64,000 nucleotides of DNA from Robertmurraya massiliosenegalensis JC6 (GTDB taxonomy: Bacteria > Bacillota > Bacilli > Bacillales > Cytobacillaceae): positions 339,310 to 403,309 of the forward strand of contig NZ_HE978515.1 of NCBI RefSeq assembly GCF_000311725.1. The letters run 5' to 3'. The notes beneath the pieces were generated by a model. It worked only from the letters and a program-made list of their open reading frames with translations. It was not told the DNA's origin and did not search any database. Both the position numbers and the translations under genes were made by a program. Below are positions 17,167 to 25,506 of the stretch, in pieces (the stretch's first letter is position 1; each line of letters starts with the position of its first letter).

Positions 17167-17383
17167 TTTCAATATCTCCTTTTATACCCATATATGTACA
17201 TTATAACGAACAATAAAGTTCTTTAAAAAATACAATATAGATAGAAATACGTAGGAAATAGCCAAAAACAGTAGAAAACATACGTTTTTATTGAAAAATT
17301 GGTAAATTAACATTTTTTCTAAAAATGATTCGGATGACTCATATGCTTTCCTCAATTAAGGTAAAAAGGAAGAAGAAAAAAAA

Positions 17384-17399
17384 CCGAGCAGTTGCCCGG
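17384..17399 (-). terminator. Terminator after tatC
   Basis: CCGAGCA and TGCCCGG pair with one wobble around a 2-base loop, within a longer A...T flanked hairpin. On the minus strand eight T follow. Confidence 0.8.
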
Positions 17400-17407
17400 C
17401 TTTTTGG

Positions 17408-18148
17408 TTACTCAGAAAAATCAGCTTCCCATTCTTGTTCCTTTTTAAGCTTACGTTTGTAGACAATTTTTGATAAGTTTACACTGATTTCATATAGGAA
17501 TAACAGTGGTATTGTAACTAAAACATCTGACATAATATCTGGCGGTGAAATGACAACTGCGATCACAACTAGGACAAAGTACGCATACTTTCGCATCTTT
17601 TGCAACACATAAGGATTGACAATTCCTAAAGATGTTAAAAACATCGCCACAACTGGTAGCTCAAATAAGAAACCAAACGGAAGGGTTGTATTCATGATAA
17701 AACGGAAATATTTATCTGCAGTAAAGTTAGTGACAACCATATCTCCACTTAACTCAACTAAGAAATTCATAATGGTTGGGAATATAACAAAGTAGCCAAA
17801 ACAGAGCCCAACAATAAATAATATAAATAACGCAGGTATATATGATAGAGAAATCTTTCTTTCTATCGGTTTCAAAGCTGGCTTAACAAAAAGCCATAGT
17901 TGTAAAGCTAATACTGGAATTGTACCAGCGATTGCAATGATCGTTCCAATCATAAAATAAATCCAAATAATATCACTCGGACCTAATACTACGAGCTTAA
18001 CATCAAGGTCCCGTACAAACCACTCATATATGTCTTTCACATAAATAAATCCGATGATAAAAAATACGAGAAATGCGAAAACAGACCATATAATTCTTTT
18101 TCTTAATTCATCTAGATGATCCACTAAATTTAATTCTTTATCGTCCAT
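17408..18148 (-). CDS. tatC: Twin-arginine translocase subunit TatC
   Basis: A 246-residue membrane protein with six predicted helices, the receptor for twin-arginine signal peptides. The N-terminal LVDHLDELRKRI box and the conserved FELPVVAMFL segment of the periplasmic-loop/helix-4 region mark the family. It follows tatA by 140 bp on the same strand, forming a minimal TatA-TatC system of the Gram-positive type without TatB. No Tat substrate gene such as phoD or a Dyp peroxidase is adjacent. Confidence 0.95.
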   Translation of the reverse strand: MDDKELNLVDHLDELRKRIIWSVFAFLVFFIIGFIYVKDIYEWFVRDLDVKLVVLGPSDIIWIYFMIGTIIAIAGTIPVLALQLWLFVKPALKPIERKISLSYIPALFILFIVGLCFGYFVIFPTIMNFLVELSGDMVVTNFTADKYFRFIMNTTLPFGFLFELPVVAMFLTSLGIVNPYVLQKMRKYAYFVLVVIAVVISPPDIMSDVLVTIPLLFLYEISVNLSKIVYKRKLKKEQEWEADFSE

Positions 18149-18265
18149 TAAAGTCCCCTACCAACTACAAAATTTATTTTATCTAAACGAAAGTCCGTTA
18201 GAGGAAAGTATAACATATATTCAAGTTGAGTCTTCACTCTCTTACTAGAATATTTCAGAAAAAAA

Positions 18266-18287
18266 GTGCAAGATAGAAATCTTACAC
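18266..18287 (-). terminator. Terminator or attenuator between tatA and tatC
   Basis: On the minus strand GTGTAAGAT, TTCT and ATCTTGCAC form a stem with one mismatch, followed by seven T directly after the tatA stop codon. Some read-through into tatC is expected, giving more TatA than TatC. Confidence 0.8.
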
Positions 18288-18288
18288 C

Positions 18289-18501
18289 TTATTTTGTCAA
18301 CTTAGTCATTTCTTTAATTTCTTTTTTCTCTTCCTCAAATTCATCCATAACATCGCTTGTTAATTCTTTTGTCGATTTCTTGAATTCACGTAATGTTTGA
18401 CCAAATGCTCTTCCGATTTCAGGAAGCTTCTTCGGTCCAAAAATGATCAAAGCTAACACTAATATTAAAATTAAACCAGGTACACCGATGTTTGATAACA
18501 T
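18289..18501 (-). CDS. tatA: Twin-arginine translocase subunit TatA
   Basis: A 70-residue protein. It has a short N-terminal transmembrane helix ([14 protein letters not shown]), the hinge [21 protein letters not shown] and an amphipathic, highly charged C-terminal tail. This is the classic TatA/E layout that builds the translocation pore. The frame continues nine codons further upstream, but the ATG at 18501 follows AAGGGGAT at 8 bases and opens with the family's [10 protein letters not shown] terminator-like hairpin separates it from tatC. Confidence 0.93.
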   Translation of the reverse strand: MLSNIGVPGLILILVLALIIFGPKKLPEIGRAFGQTLREFKKSTKELTSDVMDEFEEEKKEIKEMTKLTK

Positions 18502-18702
18502 GGTAGAACATCCCCTTTTTAGTATCATTAGTATGAATAGTTAATTCTAAAACGACTATACTACGATAGCATTCAAATTGCAATTAACTGAATGACTTTT
18601 GAATTAACCCTTCCTAATATGATTATAGTATTTTTCATCCTCAATAGGGGTATTATTGACGATTGTTCATAAGAAATTCACATTTTAACATGAGCGGCTC
18701 GC

Positions 18703-19971
18703 TTAAATAAGAAGATTAAATAGGTCCCGATCCTTGTTTACTTCTTTATAAGAAAACCCTTTTTTATTCATGCGTTCGATTAAATCACAATAGCTTTCTT
18801 TTCTTTGCAATTCAATTCCAACTAAAGCTGGTCCATTTTCCTTATTATTTTTCTTCGTATATTCAAATCTAGTGATATCATCAGCTGGCCCTAATACTTC
18901 ATCAAGAAATTCCCTTAACGCACCAGCACGTTGGGGGAAATTGACGATAAAATAATATAACAACCCCTCATACAAAAGCGACTTTTCTTTGATTTCCTGC
19001 ATTCTCCCAATATCATTATTACCGCCGCTTATGACGCACACGACATTCTTTCCTTTGATTTCATCACAGTATAAATCAAGTGCTGCAATCGGCATCGCTC
19101 CAGCAGGTTCTGCTACGATCGCATGCTCGTTATATAATTCTAGTATGCTCGTACATACCTTCCCTTCTGGAACAAGGATGATGTCATCAATCAACTCTTG
19201 GCAAATTTCGAAGGTTTTGTTGCCAACACTTTTGACTGCTGCTCCATCAACAAACTTATCGATTTTATCAAGACAAATGACTTTCTGCGCATCCATCGCA
19301 CCTTTCATAGAAGGAGCTCCCGCTGGCTCAACACCGATCATTTTTGTATTTGGAGAGATGCTTTTCACATATGTACTCAAGCCTGAAAGAAGCCCTCCAC
19401 CACCAATACTACCAAAAACGAAGTCGATCGGTTCTTCACAATCATTAAGAATTTCTACCGCAACCGTTCCTTGACCTGCCATTACCATTTCATCATCAAA
19501 AGGATGTATGAAGGCACGATTTTCCTTTTCAGCACATATAACAGATTCATGGTACGCATCGTCAAACGTATCACCGATTAAAATAATATCAACGTATTCT
19601 CGCCCAAATAATTCAACTTGACTAACCTTTTGCTTTGGCGTCGTTGTAGGCATATATATTTTCCCGTGGACCCTAAGATGACGACATGCGTATGCGACTC
19701 CTTGTGCATGATTACCAGCACTCGCACAAACAACGCCATTCTTTAATTGTTCTTCGCTTAGTGATTTCACTTTATAAAAAGCTCCTCTTAGCTTGAAAGA
19801 ACGGACATGTTGCAAATCTTCTCTTTTCAAATACACATTGCATGAGTATTTCTCCGACAACCGTTCATTTTTTTGTAACGGTGTATGGGCAACGATATCC
19901 TTGAGCTGCTGATACGCAATAATAATATCTTCCACATGCAGCCATTTCTTTTTTAATACATTCTGTTCCAT
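18703..19971 (-). CDS. ilvA: Threonine ammonia-lyase (threonine deaminase), biosynthetic
   Basis: A 422-residue PLP enzyme making 2-oxobutanoate, the first step of isoleucine synthesis. The PLP lysine is in SFKLRGAFYK (near residue 60), and the phosphate-binding GSIGGGGL loop and SGGNNDIGR are present. A C-terminal ACT-like domain (about 330-422, ...FPQRAGALREFLDEVLGP) indicates feedback control by isoleucine. Its place after ypmQ-type genes matches B. subtilis. An A/T-rich stretch at 19997-20011 faintly resembles a CodY box, with several mismatches. Confidence 0.95.
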   Translation of the reverse strand: MEQNVLKKKWLHVEDIIIAYQQLKDIVAHTPLQKNERLSEKYSCNVYLKREDLQHVRSFKLRGAFYKVKSLSEEQLKNGVVCASAGNHAQGVAYACRHLRVHGKIYMPTTTPKQKVSQVELFGREYVDIILIGDTFDDAYHESVICAEKENRAFIHPFDDEMVMAGQGTVAVEILNDCEEPIDFVFGSIGGGGLLSGLSTYVKSISPNTKMIGVEPAGAPSMKGAMDAQKVICLDKIDKFVDGAAVKSVGNKTFEICQELIDDIILVPEGKVCTSILELYNEHAIVAEPAGAMPIAALDLYCDEIKGKNVVCVISGGNNDIGRMQEIKEKSLLYEGLLYYFIVNFPQRAGALREFLDEVLGPADDITRFEYTKKNNKENGPALVGIELQRKESYCDLIERMNKKGFSYKEVNKDRDLFNLLI

Positions 19972-20099
19972 ATCATTCCCCTACCTCTAATCACACAAAA
20001 TTTTAAAAATTCATGCTTAATTTAATTTGATCATTATAACATGTTCTATCTGATTAATTAAGCCTGTTATTATAAAATTATTATTTTTCGGTCAATTTT

Positions 20100-20446
20100 T
20101 AACATCCAGGAACAAAGCTCCTACAAAATGTAGGAAGCTTCCGGTTTGTCTTATTCGATCCAACCATCTCTCACCCTTAAGCGGAATTTTTCCTGTTATC
20201 TTCTCGATGGAGTCTCTTTTAGGAGAAATAACGGAAGATTTTCCGCTTATGGAGAGCAAAATCGTTTGTTTTGGCATTTTTTGAAGGGATAGCAGGAATT
20301 TTTCCTGTTATTTTGGCTCTTTTTCATGATGCTTGCTCATTAAACGGAATTTCTCCTGTTATTTTTTCATGCAGATACGCCAACAGTTTATACGAACACG
20401 TTATCCACAAGTCGAGGAAATTTATAATTTCCTGCTAAAGCAACAA
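20100..20446 (-). repeat. Dispersed intergenic repeat, copy 2 (type B), in the 509-bp ilvA-dfrA gap
   Basis: Inverted relative to copies 1 and 3. The core shows TTAAGCGGAATTTTTCCTG-type units at about 20185, 20230, 20295 and 20340. The outer flanks (CTACAAAATGTAGG...CCGGTTTGTCTTATTCGATCC with a break, and AAGTCGAGGAAATTTATAAT at the other end) match copy 3 rather than copies 1 and 4. No credible gene lies in this gap. Confidence 0.8.
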
Positions 20447-20450
20447 AAAA

Positions 20451-20473
20451 CCCTCCTGAATTCTTCAGGAGGG
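20451..20473 (-). terminator. Terminator after dfrA
   Basis: CCCTCCTGAA and TTCAGGAGGG pair perfectly over 10 bp with a 3-base loop. On the minus strand the stem is followed by TTTTTTG. Confidence 0.9.
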
Positions 20474-20480
20474 GGGTGCG

Positions 20481-20969
20481 CTATTTACGATCATAAATGA
20501 CAAATTCATACTCATATGGATTTTTTTCATCTTTCAAACCTTGTTCTTTTGAACTCAGTTTCCACTCATTCATTTCAATTGCTGGAAAAAAAGTATCTCC
20601 ATCGAAGCTTGAATGAATTTCAGTGATGTAAAGTCTATCCGCTTTTTGTAACATTTGCTTAAAAATTTCAGCTCCCCCGATAACGAAGAACTCTTCTTCA
20701 GGCTTCTGTTGGCTATAAACTAAAAATTGGTCTAGTCCATAGAATATGCTACATCCGTCATGGTGAAAATCCTTATTTCTTGTGATCACAATGTTCTCTC
20801 TTCCAGGCAAAGGACGTCCAATAGAAGCAAAAGTCTTTCTACCCATGACGATCGGATGCCCCATCGTCACCCTTTTGAAAAATTTCAAGTCCTCTGGCAA
20901 ATGCCATGGAAGTTGATTATCCTTCCCGATTACCCAGTTATCATCCATTGCCACAATGAAGGAAATCAT
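20481..20969 (-). CDS. dfrA: Dihydrofolate reductase
   Basis: A 162-residue enzyme reducing dihydrofolate with NADPH. Visible family features are the opening [26 protein letters not shown], the NADPH-binding [15 protein letters not shown] block (both read in parts) and IGGAEIF near residue 100. Its ATG overlaps the thyA stop region by four bases, so dfrA is translationally coupled to thymidylate synthase, whose dihydrofolate product it recycles. The length is standard. Chromosomal FolA type, with nothing suggesting an acquired resistance allele. Confidence 0.95.
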   Translation of the reverse strand: MISFIVAMDDNWVIGKDNQLPWHLPEDLKFFKRVTMGHPIVMGRKTFASIGRPLPGRENIVITRNKDFHHDGCSIFYGLDQFLVYSQQKPEEEFFVIGGAEIFKQMLQKADRLYITEIHSSFDGDTFFPAIEMNEWKLSSKEQGLKDEKNPYEYEFVIYDRK

Positions 20970-21760
20970 ACACTGACGACTCCTTTTATATGAGGGTGAG
21001 CGACATAGTCAACTAATTCAAAATCATCAAATGAGAATTGGAAGATATCCTTAATGGCCGGGTTTATTTTCATCTTCGGCAATGGATACGGCTCCCTTGT
21101 AAGTTGCAGTTCGACTTGCTCAATATGATTATTATAAATATGGGCGTCCCCTAATGTATGAATAAATTCACCTGGCTCCAAATCACATACTTGTGCCACC
21201 ATTAACGTTAACAGGGCATAAGAAGCGATATTAAATGGAACTCCAAGGAAGATATCTGCTGAACGTTGATACAGCTGGCAGGATAATTTTCCATCTGCGA
21301 CATGGAATTGGAATAGACAATGACATGGCGGTAGTGCCATTTTGTCTACATCGCCTACATTCCATGCATTGACAATTAATCTGCGAGAATCAGGATTTGT
21401 CTTGATTTGGTCAATCAATTGGCTGATTTGGTCAATTGTACTGCCATCTGCTGCAGTCCACGATCTCCATTGGTGACCATATACCGGACCCAAATTTCCG
21501 TCTTCATCAGCCCACTCATTCCAAATACGTACACCATTATCCTGAAGATACTTCACATTCGTATCTCCTGTTAGAAACCAAAGCAATTCATGAATAATCG
21601 ATCTTAGATGAAGCTTTTTCGTCGTTACTACAGGAAACCCTTCTGCTAAATCAAAACGCATTTGATAGCCAAATGTACTAATCGTTCCCGTACCCGTTCT
21701 ATCCTCTTTTTTTACACCATTTTCAAGTACGTGTTTACATAAATCTAAATACTGTTTCAA
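20966..21760 (-). CDS. thyA: Thymidylate synthase
   Basis: A 264-residue enzyme converting dUMP to dTMP with methylene-tetrahydrofolate. The catalytic cysteine is in [12 protein letters not shown], and the dUMP-binding [18 protein letters not shown] and the closing HPHIKG are visible. Frame-internal TTG at 21760 gives exactly the 264-residue family length and has GGGTG upstream, so it is preferred over the GTG at 21769. The gene is upstream of dfrA with overlapping codons, as in B. subtilis thyB-dfrA. Confidence 0.95.
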   Translation of the reverse strand: MKQYLDLCKHVLENGVKKEDRTGTGTISTFGYQMRFDLAEGFPVVTTKKLHLRSIIHELLWFLTGDTNVKYLQDNGVRIWNEWADEDGNLGPVYGHQWRSWTAADGSTIDQISQLIDQIKTNPDSRRLIVNAWNVGDVDKMALPPCHCLFQFHVADGKLSCQLYQRSADIFLGVPFNIASYALLTLMVAQVCDLEPGEFIHTLGDAHIYNNHIEQVELQLTREPYPLPKMKINPAIKDIFQFSFDDFELVDYVAHPHIKGVVSV

Positions 21761-21902
21761 AAAAACCACACCCTTACTTCATTCTTCTATCGCTTCTTTC
21801 AGATTTTCTTTTCCTCAAAAAAAGCATCGAAGTTAAATATGTTTTTTATTTTACCACAATATGATCACGAAACGATTTGAATTTCTTTCATCCTCTTAAA
21901 AA

Positions 21903-22604
21903 TTATTTCAGGTTTTTAATATATTCATAGGTCAAAGGAGCTTTATCCTTTAATAGTTGACGATTCTCGCTATTTATATAATACATTGCGAAGGCTTCAG
22001 CGAAATATTCTTCCGGTAATGTGATAAAATAAGTTCGGTTTTGAAATAGAGCATGCTTTTCGTTCGTCCAAATATGAAGAAAAACCGGATCAAATCGAAG
22101 CTTGTTATAAATAATTTGATCGATAGAATGAGCTAGTTCATGAAGTTCTAAATTGACGGAGCCATGCCCCATTCCTTTTTCACTATGTCCGATCTTAACG
22201 AGTACGACTTTCCCGCCACCAATTCCAGGTACTTCATCCCATTTTTTATTACTTGTATACCCTCTTGGAATGATCCCTTTTAAATGTTTAGCGGTAGGAT
22301 TATCTGTTAATTTCCCCACAAAAAGCTTTATAAAAACCCCGTTTTGTTGTATTTTTGCTAATAGAGTAGGGGGAAGCTGTTGTATATTCTCAATAATTGA
22401 AGCGGTTGTCACTTCATCAAAATTCTCTTCAGGTAAAATGACGATATCATTCATTGGGGAGTTATCATCTAAATAAAGCAACTCTTTTAAAGGGGAGTTA
22501 CTAGGGTAATATTTTAATAGAATACCATCGTTGGATTGCTTGGAATTCCCCAATAAAATCAGCATTACAACGGAAATACCTATGACGAAGACCCTTTTTT
22601 TCAT
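21903..22604 (-). CDS. Secreted or membrane-anchored ATLF/PPEP-like zinc metallopeptidase
   Basis: A 233-residue protein. The N-terminal hydrophobic segment (about 5-19) is a signal peptide or anchor. The zinc site is HELAHSID (near residue 155), and the downstream glutamate lies in PEEYFAEAFAMYY (near 205). The pattern IPRGYTSNKKWDEVPGIGG followed by GHGSVNLELHELAH resembles the anthrax lethal factor-like domain of the Pro-Pro endopeptidases (PPEP/Zmp1), which cut surface proteins after proline pairs. The substrate here is unknown, and no obvious proline-pair surface protein is adjacent. It lies alone, divergent from the GIY-YIG gene. Confidence 0.75.
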   Translation of the reverse strand: MKKRVFVIGISVVMLILLGNSKQSNDGILLKYYPSNSPLKELLYLDDNSPMNDIVILPEENFDEVTTASIIENIQQLPPTLLAKIQQNGVFIKLFVGKLTDNPTAKHLKGIIPRGYTSNKKWDEVPGIGGGKVVLVKIGHSEKGMGHGSVNLELHELAHSIDQIIYNKLRFDPVFLHIWTNEKHALFQNRTYFITLPEEYFAEAFAMYYINSENRQLLKDKAPLTYEYIKNLK

Positions 22605-22639
22605 TCTGCTACTCCCCTTTCTATCATTAGGAGGTTGTC

Positions 22640-23014
22640 ATGGTTGAATTAATCGATCCATCCCATACGCTCTATGCTATTCACTTACATCTATCTAGTG
22701 AAGTAAAGATTGAGGTTGGGAAACTTGGGAGCTTTCTTTTTGAAAAAGGGGATTATATTTACGTTGGGAGTGCCAAACGAAACATTCTCGCGCGAATTAA
22801 TCGCCACAAAAAGGAAGAAAAAGTGCAAAAATGGCATTTTGATTATTTACGTCCACATGGTGTTATTACAAAAATTATAACATATGAAACTAGCATCGGA
22901 GAGTGTCAGTTAGCTGAGAAATTAAGGAAAAAAAGCGAGGGGCATTTTCCGATCAAAAAATTTGGTTCAACTGATTGTCGATGTCCTTCTCATTTAATCT
23001 ATACGGCAAACTAA
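22640..23014 (+). CDS. GIY-YIG domain protein (DUF123-like)
   Basis: A 124-residue protein of the DUF123 type, a stand-alone GIY-YIG-fold protein whose relatives are often fused or linked to endonuclease III. The conserved GDYIYVGSAKRNILARINRHKK (GxYxYVGSA...RxxRH) is near residues 35-56, and the C-terminal FGSTDCRCPSHLIY carries the CxC pair with the final H typical of the family. The ATG follows GGAGG at five bases. It is transcribed toward the Ter island and shares a bidirectional terminator with it. Confidence 0.82.
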   Translation: MVELIDPSHTLYAIHLHLSSEVKIEVGKLGSFLFEKGDYIYVGSAKRNILARINRHKKEEKVQKWHFDYLRPHGVITKIITYETSIGECQLAEKLRKKSEGHFPIKKFGSTDCRCPSHLIYTAN

Positions 23015-23043
23015 AACAGGCTACTTTTATCGTAGCCTGTTTT
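23013..23043. terminator. Bidirectional terminator between the GIY-YIG gene and terD
   Basis: AAAACAGGCTAC and GTAGCCTGTTTT form a perfect 12-bp stem around TTTTATC, serving both converging transcripts. Confidence 0.92.
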
Positions 23044-23063
23044 TATTAATACTCTTTAGTTTA

Positions 23064-23645
23064 TTAAACCTGTAATCCAAAATTACGACAAAGCGCTGCA
23101 AGTCCTCCAGAAAATCCACTTCCAACCGCATTGAATTTCCAATCTCCATTATGCTTATAAAGCTCACAAATGACGACGGCTGTTTCTACTGAGAAATCCT
23201 CTCCAAGGTCATATCGTAAAACCTCATCATTCGTATCTGCATTTACAACGCGGACAAAGGCATTCGATACTTGACCAAAGTTTTGACTACGCTGTTCAGC
23301 ATCATGGATTGTTACCGTAATTGCAATTCTACTAATGTTTGATGGGACTTTACTGAAGTCAATTTTGATTTGTTCATCGTCTCCATCCCCTTCACCTGTC
23401 CGGTTATCTCCTGTATGCTCGACAGAACCTGATGGATGGACTAAGTTATTGTAAAAAATAAAATCTAAATCTTGAGTAGCCTTTCCATTCTCATCTGTTA
23501 AGAAGGCAGAGGCATCTAAATCAAAATCCTGTCCACCGTCATAGCGATTAGTATCCCAGCCTAATCCAATGATCACTCTTGTTAAACCTGGGTTCGTTTT
23601 CGTTAAGTCAATACGTTGTCCCTTTGATAAATTAATACTACTCAT
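23064..23645 (-). CDS. terD: TerD family stress protein
   Basis: A 193-residue TerD-domain protein. Paired acidic calcium-binding motifs ([10 protein letters not shown] near 40 and [16 protein letters not shown] near 80) and the closing [27 protein letters not shown] are diagnostic. TerD proteins bind calcium in the cytosol and belong to the tellurite/phage/colicin stress module. Corresponds to the yceD/yceE group of B. subtilis. It is the last gene of the yceG-telA-terD-terD operon, 39 bases after its paralogue. A close paralogue (similar enough to align throughout) is at 33064-33645. Confidence 0.92.
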   Translation of the reverse strand: MSSINLSKGQRIDLTKTNPGLTRVIIGLGWDTNRYDGGQDFDLDASAFLTDENGKATQDLDFIFYNNLVHPSGSVEHTGDNRTGEGDGDDEQIKIDFSKVPSNISRIAITVTIHDAEQRSQNFGQVSNAFVRVVNADTNDEVLRYDLGEDFSVETAVVICELYKHNGDWKFNAVGSGFSGGLAALCRNFGLQV

Positions 23646-23684
23646 TCTCTCACCTCTTAATAGATTTTATTTAAGCCTGATTGC

Positions 23685-24293
23685 TTATGAATATGATCGT
23701 ACTAATTCTCCAAGACTAGCAGCTGTAGTACCATTTCCAACAGCAGCAAATTTCCAATCAGTACCGTGACGATAAATTTCTCCAACAACTAAGCTTGTCT
23801 TTCCATTATAATCATCACTTAAATTGTAATGGATAAGCTCTTGACCATTCGTTGGATTAGCCACTCGTATATAAGCATTGCGAATCATTCCAAAGTGCTG
23901 TCTTCTCTTTACACAATCATAAATATTAACAACAAACACAAGCTTCTGGATCGTTGATGGAATTCTGTCTAAATCAATATTAATTTGTTCATCATCTCCA
24001 TCACCATGACCAGTTAAATTATCACCCGTATGTTGAACACTTCCATCACTGCTCTTCAAGTTGCCAAAGTAAATCACATCATTATTATTTCGTAGTCTAT
24101 CTCCATCACCAAGCATAATGACTGAGGCGTCACAATCAATATTCGAACCGCCGCCACCGCCAAATAACGAACCTAGCAAACCGCCGCCACGGTTTTCTAC
24201 TGGATCCCAACCAAGTCCTACTAAAATTTTTGATAAACCTGGATTCCCTTTTGTTAAATCAACTCGTTGACCTTTTTGTAAATTTATCGCCAT
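23685..24293 (-). CDS. TerD family protein with glycine-rich insertion (YceC-like)
   Basis: A 202-residue TerD protein that differs from its neighbours. Between GWDPVEN and NIDCDASVIM it carries a short insertion GGGLLGSLFGGGGGS. The calcium motifs DCDASVIM and [13 protein letters not shown] are retained. It resembles YceC, the divergent TerD member of the B. subtilis operon. The ATG at 24293 follows AGAGGTGAATGAA. Third gene of the SigW-type operon. Confidence 0.88.
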   Translation of the reverse strand: MAINLQKGQRVDLTKGNPGLSKILVGLGWDPVENRGGGLLGSLFGGGGGSNIDCDASVIMLGDGDRLRNNNDVIYFGNLKSSDGSVQHTGDNLTGHGDGDDEQINIDLDRIPSTIQKLVFVVNIYDCVKRRQHFGMIRNAYIRVANPTNGQELIHYNLSDDYNGKTSLVVGEIYRHGTDWKFAAVGNGTTAASLGELVRSYS

Positions 24294-24352
24294 TTCATTC
24301 ACCTCTGTATGTATTTTTTACTCATTTCTTGATCTTTGAACTAAATTGCTGC

Positions 24353-25465
24353 TTACGCATTCCCTTGAAGCTTCATTTGTTTAAAATTATCTTGTAAGCG
24401 CTCAAGCTTCTTCGTACCTTCTTCTCTTAGGCGCTTGTTTTCTTCTTCAATCGATTTTGTTTCTTGCATGCCTTTCATGATTACATTCCATGATTCCTCA
24501 ATCGTCTCAATCTTAATACTTGGCCCTCCTGCAAGTCTTGCAATATCAACACTTTGCTGAGAAATATTTTGGGCATTCCGAAGGAGCATTTCATTTGTAC
24601 GTCGGTCCAGTTCACTCATTGAATCCGCCACTAGTTTTTGACGTTTTGCCGCCACTGCTTGAATCAGGCCATTTTTGAAGATAGGAATCGTCGTAACGAA
24701 TGCTGAATTAATTTTTCCAATTAGCTTTGTATTCCCTCTTTGCAGTAATCTAATTTGTGGTGCTGTTTGCAATGCGACCATTTTAGCCATTTCTAAATCA
24801 TAGATTCTTTGTTCTAGTAGTTCAATCACATTTCTTAATGTGTCAAGTTGCATAGCGGCTACTTGGTCCCCAGTTTCTGCTCTTGATTGAAGGAGAGGCA
24901 GCTGGTTCTTCTTCAAATCTTCGACCTTCATTTCCCCAGCCACTACGTATTTCTCTAGAGTGAGGTAGTATTGGTAATTTTGCTCATACATTTGGTCAAG
25001 CATTTGAGTGGAATCTACCATTTCTCCTTGGTATTTAGAAATCTCAACATATATTTTGTCAATTTCTCCACCCATTGTCTGATACTTACCAAATAGCTTC
25101 TCAATCAACTTTTCACCACGTTTAAAAAGCTTGCCAAAGAGACCACCTGACGTTTGTTCAAAATCCTTCTTATCAAATTTATCCATGATGCGGCCAAGCT
25201 GTTTTAATAATTCCCCTGAATCCTCTAATTTTGTCGCTCTCATATTACTTAAAATTTGATCCGAAAATCTTGAAATTTGAACTGCTGGCTCTTTCCCGAA
25301 TTCTAGCACCTGAATTTGATCGTTTGCATCAATTGAACGAGCTAGCTGTTGCACTTCCGGCTCGTTTCGAAGCGCAAGCTTTATCTCTGATACTTTCGAT
25401 TCCGATAATTTATCTTCAGGTTCCTTTGCAAGCAAATCAAGCTGTGCATTTTCAATTTGACTCAT
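24353..25465 (-). CDS. telA: TelA/KlaA toxic-anion resistance protein (YceH-like)
   Basis: A 370-residue largely alpha-helical, coiled-coil-rich cytoplasmic protein of the TelA family (B. subtilis YceH). Recognisable stretches are the LLKQLGRIMDKFDKKDFEQ region, YQTMGGEIDKIYVEISKYQGE and the C-terminal LLRNAQNISQQSVDIARLAGGPSIKIETIEESW (broken here for length). TelA proteins accompany TerD in tellurite resistance and stress loci, and the mechanism is unknown. The ATG at 25465 follows AAAGGTGG, while the earlier ATG at 25501 has no ribosome site. It lies between yceG and terD on one message. Confidence 0.88.
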   Translation of the reverse strand: MSQIENAQLDLLAKEPEDKLSESKVSEIKLALRNEPEVQQLARSIDANDQIQVLEFGKEPAVQISRFSDQILSNMRATKLEDSGELLKQLGRIMDKFDKKDFEQTSGGLFGKLFKRGEKLIEKLFGKYQTMGGEIDKIYVEISKYQGEMVDSTQMLDQMYEQNYQYYLTLEKYVVAGEMKVEDLKKNQLPLLQSRAETGDQVAAMQLDTLRNVIELLEQRIYDLEMAKMVALQTAPQIRLLQRGNTKLIGKINSAFVTTIPIFKNGLIQAVAAKRQKLVADSMSELDRRTNEMLLRNAQNISQQSVDIARLAGGPSIKIETIEESWNVIMKGMQETKSIEEENKRLREEGTKKLERLQDNFKQMKLQGNA

Positions 25466-25506
25466 ATGATCATCCACCTTTACTATATTTTTTGATTTCA
25501 TATATT

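Noticed and set aside
18989..19474. 161-codon plus-strand frame opposite ilvA
   Set aside because: Antisense to the conserved PLP-enzyme core. It is open only because of codon bias on the other strand.
19997..20011. CodY box upstream of ilvA
   Set aside because: The A/T-rich stretch shows about four mismatches to AATTTTCWGAAAATT, not distinguishable from background in this AT-rich DNA.
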